64,000 bases of DNA from NCBI GenBank assembly GCA_051893555.1, contig JBJFHL010000091.1:19239-83238 (forward strand). The letters are read 5' to 3'. The position numbers and the translations under genes were made by a program. This DNA is from RGIG7179 sp051893555. Lineage in GTDB: Bacteria; Bacillota; Clostridia; Peptostreptococcales; Anaerovoracaceae. Below the pieces are notes generated by a model, which searched no databases, was not told where the DNA came from, and worked only from the letters and a program-made list of their open reading frames with translations. Below are positions 51,102 to 60,699 of this stretch, piece after piece. Positions within the stretch are counted from its first letter, which is position 1; the number at the start of each line of letters is the position of its first letter.

Positions 51102-52343
51102 CTATCTGACCCTCCGGAACAGAATTGACGCGTTATGTCCGCCAAATCCCAGCGAATTGCTCATGGCATAATCTGTGGAAATTGGGCGGGCTGTATTGGG
51201 TACGACATCCAGATCACATTCCGGATCCGGATCCTGATAACCGATGGTCGGCGGTGCAATCTGTTCCTGCAATGCACAGGCCGTCAGAATCGCTTCCACC
51301 CCGCCGGAGGCCCCCAGCAGATGACCGGTCATGGACTTGGTGGACGACATGCACAGATGGTATGCCGCTTCCCCGAAGGCCGTTTTTACCGCACGGGTCT
51401 CACCTTTATCGTTCATCGGCGTGGATGTGCCGTGGGCATTGATGTACCCCACTTCTTCCGCTTTTACACCGGCATCCTCCAGCGCCATCTTCATGCAGGC
51501 TGCCGCACCGCTTCCGTCTTCCAGCGGTGCTGTCATGTGGTGTGCATCACAGGTCACACCGTAACCCGCAATTTCTCCCAGGATTTTCGCACCTCTTGCT
51601 GCCGCATGCTCATAGGATTCCAGCAGAAGCACACCGGCACCTTCTCCCATGACGAAACCGCTACGCTGCCGGTCAAATGGGATAGACGCCCGTTTCGGAT
51701 CCTCTGACTCCGACAGTGCCTTCATGGAGGTAAATCCACCGATTCCCAGTTCGCTGATGCAGCTTTCTGCACCGCCGGTCAGGAACACATCGGCATAGCC
51801 ATCCCGGATCTGGCGGAAGGCCTCTCCGATGGCATTGGACGCAGAAGCGCAGGCTGTCACCACACAGGTGCAGCTGCCCTTGAATCCAAATTCGATGGCA
51901 ATGGTTCCCGCTGCCATGTTGGAAATGGCCATGGGAACAAACAAAGGAGAAACCTTATCGAACCCGCGCCGCATACCCTTATAGTGCTCCTCTTCGATCA
52001 CCGGAAGTCCTCCGATGCCGCTGGACACATTGACGCCGCACCGTGACGGATCCTCCTGAGACATTTCGATGCCGCCCTGTGCCATAGCCTGCCGTGCCGC
52101 CACCAGAGCCAGCTGGGTAAACCGGGCTGTCCGCCGGGCCGCCATTTTATCCATATGATCCAGAATATCGAAGTTTTTCAGTTCGCCTGCAACCTTCACC
52201 TTCTGCTGTGATGCATCAAAACCTCTGATAAAATCGATGCCGCAGACACCTGCTACTGCAGCCTCCCATATTTTCTCCACCGTGTTTCCGATGGGTGACA
52301 CCGCGCCCATGCCGGTGATCACCACCCGTCTCTTCTCTGTCAT
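51102..52343 (-). CDS. fabF: 3-oxoacyl-ACP synthase II FabF
   Basis: 413 residues from the ATG at 52343 behind GGAGGAG. The Cys-His-His triad is seen in VVTACASASNAIGEA, NAHGTSTPMND and STKSMTGHLLGASGG. It condenses malonyl-ACP with acyl-ACP. The N-terminus (RRVVITGMGAVSPIGN) is typical. Between fabG and fabZ. Confidence 0.95.
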   Translation of the reverse strand: MTEKRRVVITGMGAVSPIGNTVEKIWEAAVAGVCGIDFIRGFDASQQKVKVAGELKNFDILDHMDKMAARRTARFTQLALVAARQAMAQGGIEMSQEDPSRCGVNVSSGIGGLPVIEEEHYKGMRRGFDKVSPLFVPMAISNMAAGTIAIEFGFKGSCTCVVTACASASNAIGEAFRQIRDGYADVFLTGGAESCISELGIGGFTSMKALSESEDPKRASIPFDRQRSGFVMGEGAGVLLLESYEHAAARGAKILGEIAGYGVTCDAHHMTAPLEDGSGAAACMKMALEDAGVKAEEVGYINAHGTSTPMNDKGETRAVKTAFGEAAYHLCMSSTKSMTGHLLGASGGVEAILTACALQEQIAPPTIGYQDPDPECDLDVVPNTARPISTDYAMSNSLGFGGHNASILFRRVR

Positions 52344-52366
52344 CCTTCGCTCCTCCATCTTTATTT

Positions 52367-53113
52367 CTAATACATACCGCCATCTGCTGCCAGAACCTGT
52401 CCTGTCACATAAGAGGCCTGTTCCGATGCCAGAAACGCGATGACGGCTGCTACCTCCTCCGGCCTTCCCATACGGCCTGCCGGAACTGCCGCCGATGCCG
52501 CTTTCACCGCCGCTTCCGTCATGGCAGCCGTCATATCCGTCTGAATAAACCCTGGCGCCACCGCATTGACCGTAATGCCTCGGCTGGCTACCTCCCTGGC
52601 AAAGGATTTCGTCATGCCGATGACCCCAGCCTTGCTGGCCGCGTAATTAACCTGTCCGCCATTTCCCATGAGACCAACCACGCTGGACAGATTTACGATC
52701 CTTCCGTACCGTTGTTTCATCATCTGCCGGCTTACCGCCTTCATCATCAGAAACGATCCCTTCAGATTGGTGGCAATGACTTGGTCGAATTCCTCCTCGC
52801 TCATACGCATCAGCAGATTGTCCCGGGTAATACCCGCATTGTTCACCAGGATATCAATACGTCCGAATTGTTCCATGGTCCGGCTTACCAGCGCGTCACA
52901 TTCCTCAGGGCAGCTGACGTCACCCTGCACCAGCAAAATCTCCACGCCGCACTTTTCGCAGACTGCCGCGGTGTCTTCTGCTGCCCGGCGGTTTCCGGCA
53001 TAATTGATCACCACATTGTTTCCCGCCGCAGCCAGTACCTCGCAGACTGCCCGACCGATGCCCCGGCTTCCGCCGGTGACGATGGCAGTCCTTCTGTTTT
53101 CTTTTTCCGTCAT
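52367..53113 (-). CDS. fabG: 3-oxoacyl-ACP reductase FabG
   Basis: 248 residues. The SDR coenzyme loop is TGGSRGIGRAV, the NNAG motif is VNNAGITRDNLL, and the catalytic Ser-Tyr-Lys are in NLSSVVGLMGN and YAASKAGVIG. NADPH-dependent reduction of 3-oxoacyl-ACP. It overlaps the fabD stop by 4 bp. Confidence 0.95.
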   Translation of the reverse strand: MTEKENRRTAIVTGGSRGIGRAVCEVLAAAGNNVVINYAGNRRAAEDTAAVCEKCGVEILLVQGDVSCPEECDALVSRTMEQFGRIDILVNNAGITRDNLLMRMSEEEFDQVIATNLKGSFLMMKAVSRQMMKQRYGRIVNLSSVVGLMGNGGQVNYAASKAGVIGMTKSFAREVASRGITVNAVAPGFIQTDMTAAMTEAAVKAASAAVPAGRMGRPEEVAAVIAFLASEQASYVTGQVLAADGGMY

Positions 53114-54051
53114 GGTTTTGAAACCTCCTCCAGAACCTTTTCCAGATCGGCGTACTTTTCCAATGACAGTACCCGAATCTGCTTCGTCGTCTTTCGCACG
53201 AAACCGGCCAGCGCTTTCTCCGGTCCCACCTCAATGATGGTATCAATGCCCGAAGTTTCCATTCGCCGGATCGTATCTTCGAAGTATACACTGCTGCAGA
53301 CCTGCTTTTCCAGCATTCCACGGACAGATTCCCCTTCCTGAAGAAAGTCCCCGGTACAGTTGAAAATGACCGGAAACGACATTTCGCCGAACCGGGTAGT
53401 TGCAAACGCTTCCTTCAGCACGGCAGCGGCAGGTTTCATATAGTCCGTATGGAACGGTCCGCTGACGGCAAGGGGAAGGCATCGCTTCGCACCTTGTTCT
53501 TCAGCCAGTTCCGCCGCCCGTCCTACCGCAGCGTTCTGTCCTGCGATGACGATCTGACCCGGGCAGTTAAAGTTAGCGGTCTGTACCAGCTCGTTGGTCT
53601 CTTCCGCTGCCTGTGCGCAGCAGGCAGCCACCGTTTTCCGGTCCAGCCCAAGCACCGCCTTCATGGCGCAGTCCACACCTTCTGCTGCCTTTGCCATGGC
53701 TTCCGCCCGCAGGGTCACCAGCCGGATCGCCGTCTCCGCATCAAATACGCCGGCTCCTTCCAGGGCCGAATATTCCCCCAGACTCAGACCGGCTGCCATA
53801 GCCGGTTCGATACCCCTCTTCCGCAGTTCTGGCAGCAGCAGTGCATTGATACCGGCTGCGAACGCCACCATCACCGGCTGTGTATTTCTCGTATCGGAAA
53901 GCTTCTCTGCAGGTCCGTGGAATGCCAGCTCTCGCTGTTTCTCCGGCAAAAGGTCAAAAATCTTCCGAAAGGTTTCTGATTCCTGATAAAAATCCATGCC
54001 CATGCCGGGGGTCTGACTGCCCTGTCCGGCATACATAAGTCCTAAATTCAT
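53110..54051 (-). CDS. fabD: Malonyl-CoA:ACP transacylase FabD
   Basis: 313 residues from the ATG at 54051, overlapping the previous stop. GQGSQTPGMG is the usual N-terminal glycine loop; GLSLGEYSAL contains the nucleophile Ser; FHTDYMKPA supplies the catalytic His. It loads malonyl groups onto ACP. Confidence 0.94.
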   Translation of the reverse strand: MNLGLMYAGQGSQTPGMGMDFYQESETFRKIFDLLPEKQRELAFHGPAEKLSDTRNTQPVMVAFAAGINALLLPELRKRGIEPAMAAGLSLGEYSALEGAGVFDAETAIRLVTLRAEAMAKAAEGVDCAMKAVLGLDRKTVAACCAQAAEETNELVQTANFNCPGQIVIAGQNAAVGRAAELAEEQGAKRCLPLAVSGPFHTDYMKPAAAVLKEAFATTRFGEMSFPVIFNCTGDFLQEGESVRGMLEKQVCSSVYFEDTIRRMETSGIDTIIEVGPEKALAGFVRKTTKQIRVLSLEKYADLEKVLEEVSKP

Positions 54052-55082
54052 GCTTCTCTCCAATCTTCTTCCAGCTTTTTCATCAGCAGCTCCACCGTGG
54101 TCATCTCGGTTACCTTTCCCACGTTGGCTCCACAGAAAAACAGTCCTTCCTCGTAATTTCCCTCCCAGGCACGGATCAGTGCCTGATTGATGCAGTAAGG
54201 CGTTTCTCCTGGATCGCAGCCGTGAATGCAGCCAATGCACCGTTCCGGCGGGATTCTCTCTCCTGCTTCCACTTTTCGGATCAGCGGCGTTCGCAGGCCC
54301 CGTCCCGGCATGCCCACAGGGCTTTTCAGAATCGTCATATCTCCCTCTTTCGCATGGAGAATTACGTCTTTAAACTTCTGACTGGCATCGCATTCCCAGC
54401 AAGCAATAAACCGGGTCGCGATCTGCACGCCGTCAGCGCCAGCACGCTTTATCTCCTGCATATCCTGACGGTCATATACGCTTCCTGCTGCGAAAACAGG
54501 CAGACCGCCGGCTTCCCGGCATACCTCCTCCACCAGTTTCGGCAGCGTTTTCACCGTTCCTTCTGTGACCTCCTGCCGGCTGAATCCAAGATGCCCGCCT
54601 GCACGGCTTCCCTCCACCACCAGAAAATCCGCATTCCTGTCATGGCGCTTTTTCCACAGATTCAGAACCGATCGGGCCGCCCTTCCGCTGGATACGATCG
54701 GTGCCAGAAGCACGTGGAAACCCTTCGTCAGTTCCGGCAGCCGAAGCGGCAAACCCGCACCGGAGATCACCGCATCAATACCCTCTTCACATGCGGTCCG
54801 GATCATCCGGTCATACCGTGTCGTCGCCACCATGGCGTTAATTGCCAGAAGTCCCCTGCCGCCGGAGATTTCCCTGGCCCGGCGGATCTCTTTCCGCAGC
54901 GCCCTGCAGTCTGCTTCCTCCGTATTTTCATAAAAGTCCGGCTCCCGGAATCCGATATTGGCAGTGGAAATGACGCCCATCCCGCCGCAGGCTGCCACCG
55001 CACCGGCCAGACCGCCCAGAGAGATGCCGATTCCCATACCGCCCTGGATCACAGGAACCTCCAGTTTATCCAATCTGTTCAT
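54048..55082 (-). CDS. Nitronate monooxygenase/FabK-like flavoprotein with C-terminal Cys cluster
   Basis: 344 residues. TIM barrel of the NMO/FabK family: VIQGGMGIGISLGGLAGAVA at the N-terminus, VEGSRAGGHLGF near the middle and VFAAGSVYDRQD for FMN binding. Unlike the true fabK next door it carries C-terminal cysteines (RCIGCIHGCDPGETPYC), possibly an iron-sulfur or zinc site. It is embedded between fabK and fabD with overlapping ends, so it is co-expressed with fatty-acid synthesis. Its reaction is not clear: a second enoyl-ACP reductase or an unrelated FMN enzyme. Confidence 0.82.
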   Translation of the reverse strand: MNRLDKLEVPVIQGGMGIGISLGGLAGAVAACGGMGVISTANIGFREPDFYENTEEADCRALRKEIRRAREISGGRGLLAINAMVATTRYDRMIRTACEEGIDAVISGAGLPLRLPELTKGFHVLLAPIVSSGRAARSVLNLWKKRHDRNADFLVVEGSRAGGHLGFSRQEVTEGTVKTLPKLVEEVCREAGGLPVFAAGSVYDRQDMQEIKRAGADGVQIATRFIACWECDASQKFKDVILHAKEGDMTILKSPVGMPGRGLRTPLIRKVEAGERIPPERCIGCIHGCDPGETPYCINQALIRAWEGNYEEGLFFCGANVGKVTEMTTVELLMKKLEEDWREA

Positions 55083-55989
55083 ATTCTCTTACCATATCCT
55101 CGAAAATCTGCCGCAGAGGCCGGATCTCACGGATCATGCCGCTGACCTGTCCAGCCATGAGAGAACCGTTTTTTATATCCCCTTCGACCACAGCCTTTCG
55201 CAGGGAACCAAGGGTGAACTTTTCCAGGTCCATCCGATCGGCCCCCTCCTGTTCCATCTTCAGGTAAGCACGGGTCATGGGATTCCGCAGACAACGGACC
55301 GGTGCACCGGCAGACCGTCCCGTAACAATGGTCGACTGATCGCCCGCTTTCAGAATTGCTTCCTTATATGCCGGATGAATCGGGCACTCTTTGCTGGCCA
55401 GCAGGCAAGTTCCCACCTGGACCCCGCAGGCCCCCAGAACAAAAGCGGCTTTCATCTGCCGTCCGCAGGCAATTCCGCCGGCGCCAATCACCGGCAGACT
55501 GACTGCATCACAGATCTGCGGCAGCAGCGTCATCGTCGTCGATTCTCCGATGTGTCCGCCGCTTTCACAGCCCTCGGCAATGATGCCGTCTACACCGGTA
55601 TCCTCCAGCCGTCTGGCCAGTGCCACAGAGGATACCACCGGAAAGACGCGAATTCCGCTTTGTTTCCAGCGTTCCACATATTGTCCCGGATTGCCTGCAC
55701 CCGTGGTAACCACAGCCACACCTTCTTCACGGACGATCTCCGCCATGGCATCGGCCGCAGGGTTCATCAGCATGATGTTTACGCCGAAAGGCTGGTCCGT
55801 CAGACCGCGGCAGATTCGGATCTCATCCCGAAGCTTTTCTGCAGTCATGCCGCCGGCACCGATGATTCCCAGAGCACCGGCATTGGATACCGCCGCCGCA
55901 AAGGTTCCGTTTGCGATATTGGCCATGCCGCCCTGAAAAATCGGAAATTCAATTCCGAAAAGTTCATTGATCTTTCTGTTCCGTTTCAT
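55066..55989 (-). CDS. fabK: Enoyl-ACP reductase II FabK
   Basis: 307 residues. FPIFQGGMANIANGTFAAAV, then GAGNPGQYVERWK, EGCESGGHIGESTT and PVIGAGGIACGRQ show the FMN-dependent FabK fold; the catalytic His is in GGHIGE. It performs the last reduction of each elongation cycle. The gene follows fabH on the same strand with a 28-bp gap. Confidence 0.92.
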   Translation of the reverse strand: MKRNRKINELFGIEFPIFQGGMANIANGTFAAAVSNAGALGIIGAGGMTAEKLRDEIRICRGLTDQPFGVNIMLMNPAADAMAEIVREEGVAVVTTGAGNPGQYVERWKQSGIRVFPVVSSVALARRLEDTGVDGIIAEGCESGGHIGESTTMTLLPQICDAVSLPVIGAGGIACGRQMKAAFVLGACGVQVGTCLLASKECPIHPAYKEAILKAGDQSTIVTGRSAGAPVRCLRNPMTRAYLKMEQEGADRMDLEKFTLGSLRKAVVEGDIKNGSLMAGQVSGMIREIRPLRQIFEDMVREYEQIG

Positions 55990-56017
55990 GTTCTGTCTCC
56001 GTCTTTCTACTTCGTCT

Positions 56018-56962
56018 TTATATCGTAATCAGCATGGACCCGTAGGTCAGTCCCGCGCCGAAGCCCGTGCAGACAACCCTGTCTCCCGTCTGCAGCAGAT
56101 CCTCTTCTTTCATCTGGCAGAGGGCAATGGGAATACTTGCAGCGGAAGTGTTTCCGTAAGTGTAAAGATTCTTGTAGAACTTGCTGATGTCCCCGCCGAT
56201 GCGCCGTGCTGCATTGTCAATGATCCGTTCATTGGCCTGATGACATACAAACCACCGGATTTCCTCCCGGCTTCTTCCTGCCGCATGCAGCACGCCTTCA
56301 ATAGCTTCCGGCACCTTGCCCACAGCAAACCGATAGACCTCCTGCCCACTCATTTCAATTTTTCCTCCCCTTCTGCATCCCAGCACCTGACGATCCGGCA
56401 GGCAGCCTCCGTAAAACGCAGTTTCCGTATTTTCGTCCCACGTCACTACAGCTGCCCCTGCACCGTCTCCAAAGAGCACGCAGGTTCCCCGGTCTTCCAT
56501 ATCCATCAGCGGCGAAATTCGCTCACTGCCAATCACCAGTCCGTATGGCTTTTCCCTGCTTTCTTTTCGCAGTTCTGCGGCAAGAAGTCCTTCTGCCAGC
56601 TGGCAGCCGTAAATAAATCCGCTGCACGCTCCGTTCAGGTCCAGTGCCAGAATCTGCTCGGAAAGACCCAGTCGGCCTGCCACGCTGCAGGCTGTCGCCG
56701 GTGTTTGATCGTCGGCGGTAAAGGTGCAGACGATGCAGAAGCCAATCTGCTGCCGCGGAATTCCTGCACGCCGAATGGCTGTTTCCGCGGCTTCCGCCGC
56801 CAGATCCCCGTTTGTTTTTTTCTCAGCAAAATATCTGCTCCGGATTCCGGTCTTCGACCGGATCCAGCTGTCGCTGGTGTCAACCGTCTGCGCCAGCGCC
56901 TCGTTGGTGACGGTCCGTTCTCCCCGGCTGCTTCCAAGCCCCAGGATTCTTATTCCTGCCAT
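56018..56962 (-). CDS. fabH: 3-oxoacyl-ACP synthase III FabH
   Basis: 314 residues. The thiolase-fold triad is in LNGACSGFIYG (Cys), FVCHQANERI (His) and YGNTSAASIPIAL (Asn). RILGLGSSRGERTVTNEAL is a normal start. It starts fatty-acid chains from acyl-CoA. It overlaps the accA stop by 13 bp. Confidence 0.95.
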   Translation of the reverse strand: MAGIRILGLGSSRGERTVTNEALAQTVDTSDSWIRSKTGIRSRYFAEKKTNGDLAAEAAETAIRRAGIPRQQIGFCIVCTFTADDQTPATACSVAGRLGLSEQILALDLNGACSGFIYGCQLAEGLLAAELRKESREKPYGLVIGSERISPLMDMEDRGTCVLFGDGAGAAVVTWDENTETAFYGGCLPDRQVLGCRRGGKIEMSGQEVYRFAVGKVPEAIEGVLHAAGRSREEIRWFVCHQANERIIDNAARRIGGDISKFYKNLYTYGNTSAASIPIALCQMKEEDLLQTGDRVVCTGFGAGLTYGSMLITI

Positions 56963-57771
56963 AACTTCTCCTTAAAATTTCCCACATTTCGCAATCGCCG
57001 GTATCTCTGTTTTTTCAGATTCGGTCCGCTGATTTTTTCCAGCTCTGCCAGCGCCCGCTCCACTTCCATTTCCACCCTGTGAAAGACCAGTTCTCTGTTT
57101 TCATGGGCACCACCTTCTCCTTCCGGAATCATGATATCGCAGATTCCAAGCTTCTGCAGATCCGCAGCCGTCAGTTTCATCACCTCTGCTGCCTTTTCAT
57201 GAAGCAAGGCATCCTTCCAGAGAATGGAAGCAAACCCTTCCGGCGATAAAATGGAAAAAATGCTGTTTTCCAGCATGAGAATCCGGTCTGCCGTTCCCAG
57301 TGCCAGCGCACCGCCGCTGCCGCCTTCCCCGATGAACACCGCCACCGTGGGAACCGTCAGACGGCTCATACACGCGATGGATCTGGCGATGGCTTCCCCC
57401 TGGCCTTCTTCCTCTGCTTCCATCCCCGGATACGCGCCCGGTGTATCAATTAAGGTGATGACCGGCCGCCCGAACTTTTCCGCCTGCTCCATGAGGCGTA
57501 CTGCTTTTCGGTACCCCCATGGCTGCGGCATCCCGAACCGGCACTCCAGATTTTGCTCCAGCGTCCTGCCCTTCTGCTGTCCAATCACCGTCACCGGACG
57601 ACCATGAAAGAACCCGATGCCGCCCAGTACCGCCCCGTCTTCGCCATGGGCTCTGTCACCGCAGAGCGGCAGAAAGCTGTCAATCATTGCCCGGATATAT
57701 TCTCCGGCTGTCGGCCGCTGGGGATGTCGTGCCAGTGCAACACGCTGTGCCGCTGTCAGTGTTTCACACAT
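56950..57771 (-). CDS. accA: Acetyl-CoA carboxylase carboxyltransferase subunit alpha
   Basis: 273 residues. GGIGFFHGRPVTVIGQQKGR and RFGMPQPWGYRKAVRLMEQA are typical AccA segments; IDTPGAYPGMEAEEEGQGEA and GEGGSGGALALG follow for the crotonase-type active site. It is shorter than E. coli AccA because the N-terminal extension is reduced, as in many Firmicutes. It works with AccD. Confidence 0.94.
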   Translation of the reverse strand: MCETLTAAQRVALARHPQRPTAGEYIRAMIDSFLPLCGDRAHGEDGAVLGGIGFFHGRPVTVIGQQKGRTLEQNLECRFGMPQPWGYRKAVRLMEQAEKFGRPVITLIDTPGAYPGMEAEEEGQGEAIARSIACMSRLTVPTVAVFIGEGGSGGALALGTADRILMLENSIFSILSPEGFASILWKDALLHEKAAEVMKLTAADLQKLGICDIMIPEGEGGAHENRELVFHRVEMEVERALAELEKISGPNLKKQRYRRLRNVGNFKEKLWQE

Positions 57772-57776
57772 TTTCC

Positions 57777-58619
57777 TTACCTCCTCTCATGGAGCTGCAG
57801 GATCAGACGGATCTGTTGCCGCAGCTGACGGCGGTCTGTCACCGCATCCACGAATCCATGCTCTTTCTGAAATTCCGCACGCTGGAAGCCCTCCGGCAGT
57901 GTCTGTCCGATGGTCTGTTCGATGACTCTGGGTCCGGCGAAACCGATGAGCGCCTGGGGCTCTGCCAGAATAATATCTCCCAGACTTGCAAAGCTGGCAG
58001 TGACGCCCCCGGTGGTGGGATGGGTCAATACCGAAAGATACAGCAAACCGCTTTCGCTGTGCCGCTGTACCGCTGCCGCTGTTTTTGCCATCTGAAAGAG
58101 GGATAGAATCCCTTCCTGCATTCTTGCACCGCCGGATACGGAAAAGATGATCAACGGAAGGCGTTTTTTCGTCGCATACTCGCAGGCGCGGGTTATCTTC
58201 TCTCCCACAGCGGTTCCCATGCTTCCCATGAGAAATCTTCCATCCATGACACAAAGTACAGCTTTGATTCCGTCGATCCTGCAGGTACCGCAGATGACTG
58301 CCTCCCGCAGGCCGGTCTTTTCCTGTGCCTCTTCCAGCTTTCTGTCATAGCCCGGGAAATGGAGAGGATTTCCGCCCTTCAGACTGCGGCACAGTTCTTT
58401 GAATGTGCCGGGGTCTGCAATGGTTTTGATCCGGTATTCTGCCCGCAGACTATAATGGAAGCCGCAGACAGGGCATACATACATCTGCGCCGCCAGTTCC
58501 TGCCTCCGCACACTTGCACCACAGGACGGACAGGGCCGGGTCTGCTCATTTCTTCCCCTGTCTTTCAGGTTATCAATGAGCTCTCGCTTTTTTTTAAACG
58601 GATTCATCCAGCTGGTCAT
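57777..58619 (-). CDS. accD: Acetyl-CoA carboxylase carboxyltransferase subunit beta
   Basis: 280 residues from the ATG at 58619 (AGGTGG upstream). The zinc ribbon is CPSCGASV and CPVCGFHY. The catalytic core contains FSVSGGARMQEGILSLFQMA, VLTHPTTGGVTASFA and GFAGPRVIEQTIGQ. It overlaps the accC stop. Confidence 0.94.
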   Translation of the reverse strand: MTSWMNPFKKKRELIDNLKDRGRNEQTRPCPSCGASVRRQELAAQMYVCPVCGFHYSLRAEYRIKTIADPGTFKELCRSLKGGNPLHFPGYDRKLEEAQEKTGLREAVICGTCRIDGIKAVLCVMDGRFLMGSMGTAVGEKITRACEYATKKRLPLIIFSVSGGARMQEGILSLFQMAKTAAAVQRHSESGLLYLSVLTHPTTGGVTASFASLGDIILAEPQALIGFAGPRVIEQTIGQTLPEGFQRAEFQKEHGFVDAVTDRRQLRQQIRLILQLHERR

Positions 58620-59994
58620 TTCTACCACCTGCCTCCTCATAGATTTTCAGAATTCCAGGCAGTTCCACTTCCAGGAATCCCGTGTCATAGCTGCCTCGCA
58701 GGAAGGTCTGATTATACATCAGAAGATGCTGTACCGGAAGGGTCGTTTCCACCCCGGTAATCACCATTTCCTCCAGCGCCCTGCGCATCCGCCGTATGGC
58801 CTCCAGCCGGGTATCTCCCCGGGCGATGACCTTCGCCACCATGGAATCGTAATACGGACTGATCTCACAGCCGTTATACAATGCGCTGTCCACACGGATC
58901 CCCGCTCCGGCAGGGAAATGAATGAAATCCACTGTGCCCGGACACGGCATGAAATTCTCAAACACGTTTTCCGCAGTGATTCTGCATTCCAGTGCATGAC
59001 CCGATACTGTCACATCCTCCTGGGAAACGCTGAGAGGCAGCCCGCTGGCGATCCGCAGCTGTTCCCGCACGATATTCACACCCGTGATCATTTCCGTGAC
59101 AGGATGTTCCACCTGAATCCGCGTGTTCATTTCGATAAAGTAGAAATGATCTTCTTTATCTACCACGAATTCCACCGTTCCCGCATTTTCATAGCCACAG
59201 GCTCTGGCTGCTTTTACCGCTGCCATGCCCATTTCCTCGCGAAGCTTCTCTGAAAGTCCCCATGCCGGCGCTTCTTCCACCAGCTTCTGATTTCTTCTCT
59301 GAATGGAGCAGTCTCTTTCATATAAATGAACCACATTTCCAAACCGGTCTGCCAGAATCTGAAATTCGATGTGACGCGGGTTCTCAATGAGCTTTTCCAC
59401 ATACATATCTCCGCAGCCGAAGCAGCTCTCTGCCTCCAGGGATGCCGCGGCAAAAGCATCCTTGACCTGCTCCGCACGGTATACTTTACGCATACCCCGG
59501 CCGCCGCCGCCGGCGGATGCTTTCAGTAGAACAGGGAAACCGATCTTCTCTGCTGCTTTCGCCGCTTCGTCCGCATTTCTTACGACACCGTCCGAGCCGG
59601 GAACCACCGGTACGCCTGCTTTTTTCATCATTTCTCTGGCAGCTGCCTTATTTCCCATCCGGTCAATCACATCGGAAGACGGACCGATAAACTGCAGTCC
59701 TGCCTCCTCACAAGCCCGGGCAAAATCACTGTTCTCCGACAGGAAGCCGAAGCCGGGATGTACTGCATCACAACCGGTTCCTTTCGCTGCCTCAATCAGA
59801 TTACCGATGGAAAGATAGCTTTCTGTCGCCTTTCCCGGACCAATGCAGACGCTCCGGCTTGCGATCACTGCATGGAGTGCCTGCCGGTCCGCTTCGGAAT
59901 ATACGGCTACAGCCTCCACAGAGCTGTCCAGACACTCCCGGATAATTCGCACTGCGATCTCCCCCCGATTGGCAATCAGTACACGCTTCAGCAT
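58594..59994 (-). CDS. accC: Acetyl-CoA carboxylase, biotin carboxylase subunit
   Basis: 466 residues. RVLIANRGEIAVRIIRECLD is the N-terminal signature; GFGFLSENSDFARACEEAG, the glycine loop SAGGGGRGMRKV and FYFIEMNTRIQVEHPVTEM of the ATP-grasp domain follow. It carboxylates biotin on AccB. The C-terminus is slightly longer than usual (KIYEEAGGRNDQLDESV). It overlaps accB by 7 bp. Confidence 0.95.
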   Translation of the reverse strand: MLKRVLIANRGEIAVRIIRECLDSSVEAVAVYSEADRQALHAVIASRSVCIGPGKATESYLSIGNLIEAAKGTGCDAVHPGFGFLSENSDFARACEEAGLQFIGPSSDVIDRMGNKAAAREMMKKAGVPVVPGSDGVVRNADEAAKAAEKIGFPVLLKASAGGGGRGMRKVYRAEQVKDAFAAASLEAESCFGCGDMYVEKLIENPRHIEFQILADRFGNVVHLYERDCSIQRRNQKLVEEAPAWGLSEKLREEMGMAAVKAARACGYENAGTVEFVVDKEDHFYFIEMNTRIQVEHPVTEMITGVNIVREQLRIASGLPLSVSQEDVTVSGHALECRITAENVFENFMPCPGTVDFIHFPAGAGIRVDSALYNGCEISPYYDSMVAKVIARGDTRLEAIRRMRRALEEMVITGVETTLPVQHLLMYNQTFLRGSYDTGFLEVELPGILKIYEEAGGRNDQLDESV

Positions 59995-60431
59995 GGCTCC
60001 ACCTCAAACAGGATCTGTCCATACTCTGCCATTTCGCCGTTTCGGCATCCAATGGAACGCAGGATGCCGTTGACCGGAGATTTCAGCTCATTCATCATTT
60101 TCATCGCTTCCAGAATGCAGAGTACCTGCCCTTTCTCCACCCTGTCACCTGGCAAAACGAAAGGCGGTGCTTCCGGAGACGGCGCTGCATAGAACACGCC
60201 TACCAGAGGTGCCTTGACCTGTGCAAGGGCAGCATCTGCTGCATTGTGCACCGGTTCTTCACTCCTTTCCGCCGGAACAGACTGTGGTGCAGCACAGGTG
60301 GCTGCCGGCTCTGCAGCCGACAGTCCTCCTTTTTCCATATGTACTCTGCAGCCGTCTTCTTCAATTTCCAGAAGCCGGAGAGATGAGGCTTCAAATCTGG
60401 AAATCAAATCAAAATATTCCTGTGATTTCAT
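59988..60431 (-). CDS. accB: Biotin carboxyl carrier protein AccB
   Basis: 147 residues. The biotin site is LEAMKMMNELKS with Lys in MKM. An Ala/Pro-rich linker (residues 40-75) joins an N-terminal helical part (FDLISRFEASSLRLLEIEED) to the biotinyl domain (VKAPLVGVFYAAPSPEAPPF). It sits 3 bp after acpP. Confidence 0.94.
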   Translation of the reverse strand: MKSQEYFDLISRFEASSLRLLEIEEDGCRVHMEKGGLSAAEPAATCAAPQSVPAERSEEPVHNAADAALAQVKAPLVGVFYAAPSPEAPPFVLPGDRVEKGQVLCILEAMKMMNELKSPVNGILRSIGCRNGEMAEYGQILFEVEPC

Positions 60432-60434
60432 GAC

Positions 60435-60665
60435 TTATGCCTGATACTTTTCCACTGCGCGGATAATGTCAGAAACCGTCAGAAGGTTTCCCAATTCTTC
60501 ATCCGGAATCTTTACGCCGTACTTTTCTTCGATGGCCATGACCAGTTCCACCGCATCCAGAGAGTCAATGTTCAGATCCTCTGCCAGAGAAGCATCCATG
60601 GTGATCTTTTCATCATCACATCCCAATGTGTCGATCATAATTCCCTTCAGTTCTTCAAATTTCAT
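60435..60665 (-). CDS. acpP: Acyl carrier protein
   Basis: 76 residues. The phosphopantetheine site is DLNIDSLDAVELVM (Ser in DSL), with the usual acidic helices (FEELKGIMIDTLGCDDEKI; EEKYGVKIPDEEL). It is the first gene of the fatty-acid operon, behind AAGGAGAC. It carries the growing acyl chain. Confidence 0.96.
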   Translation of the reverse strand: MKFEELKGIMIDTLGCDDEKITMDASLAEDLNIDSLDAVELVMAIEEKYGVKIPDEELGNLLTVSDIIRAVEKYQA

Positions 60666-60699
60666 GTGTATTGTCTCCTTTTTCTTTTCATTCCAGTTT

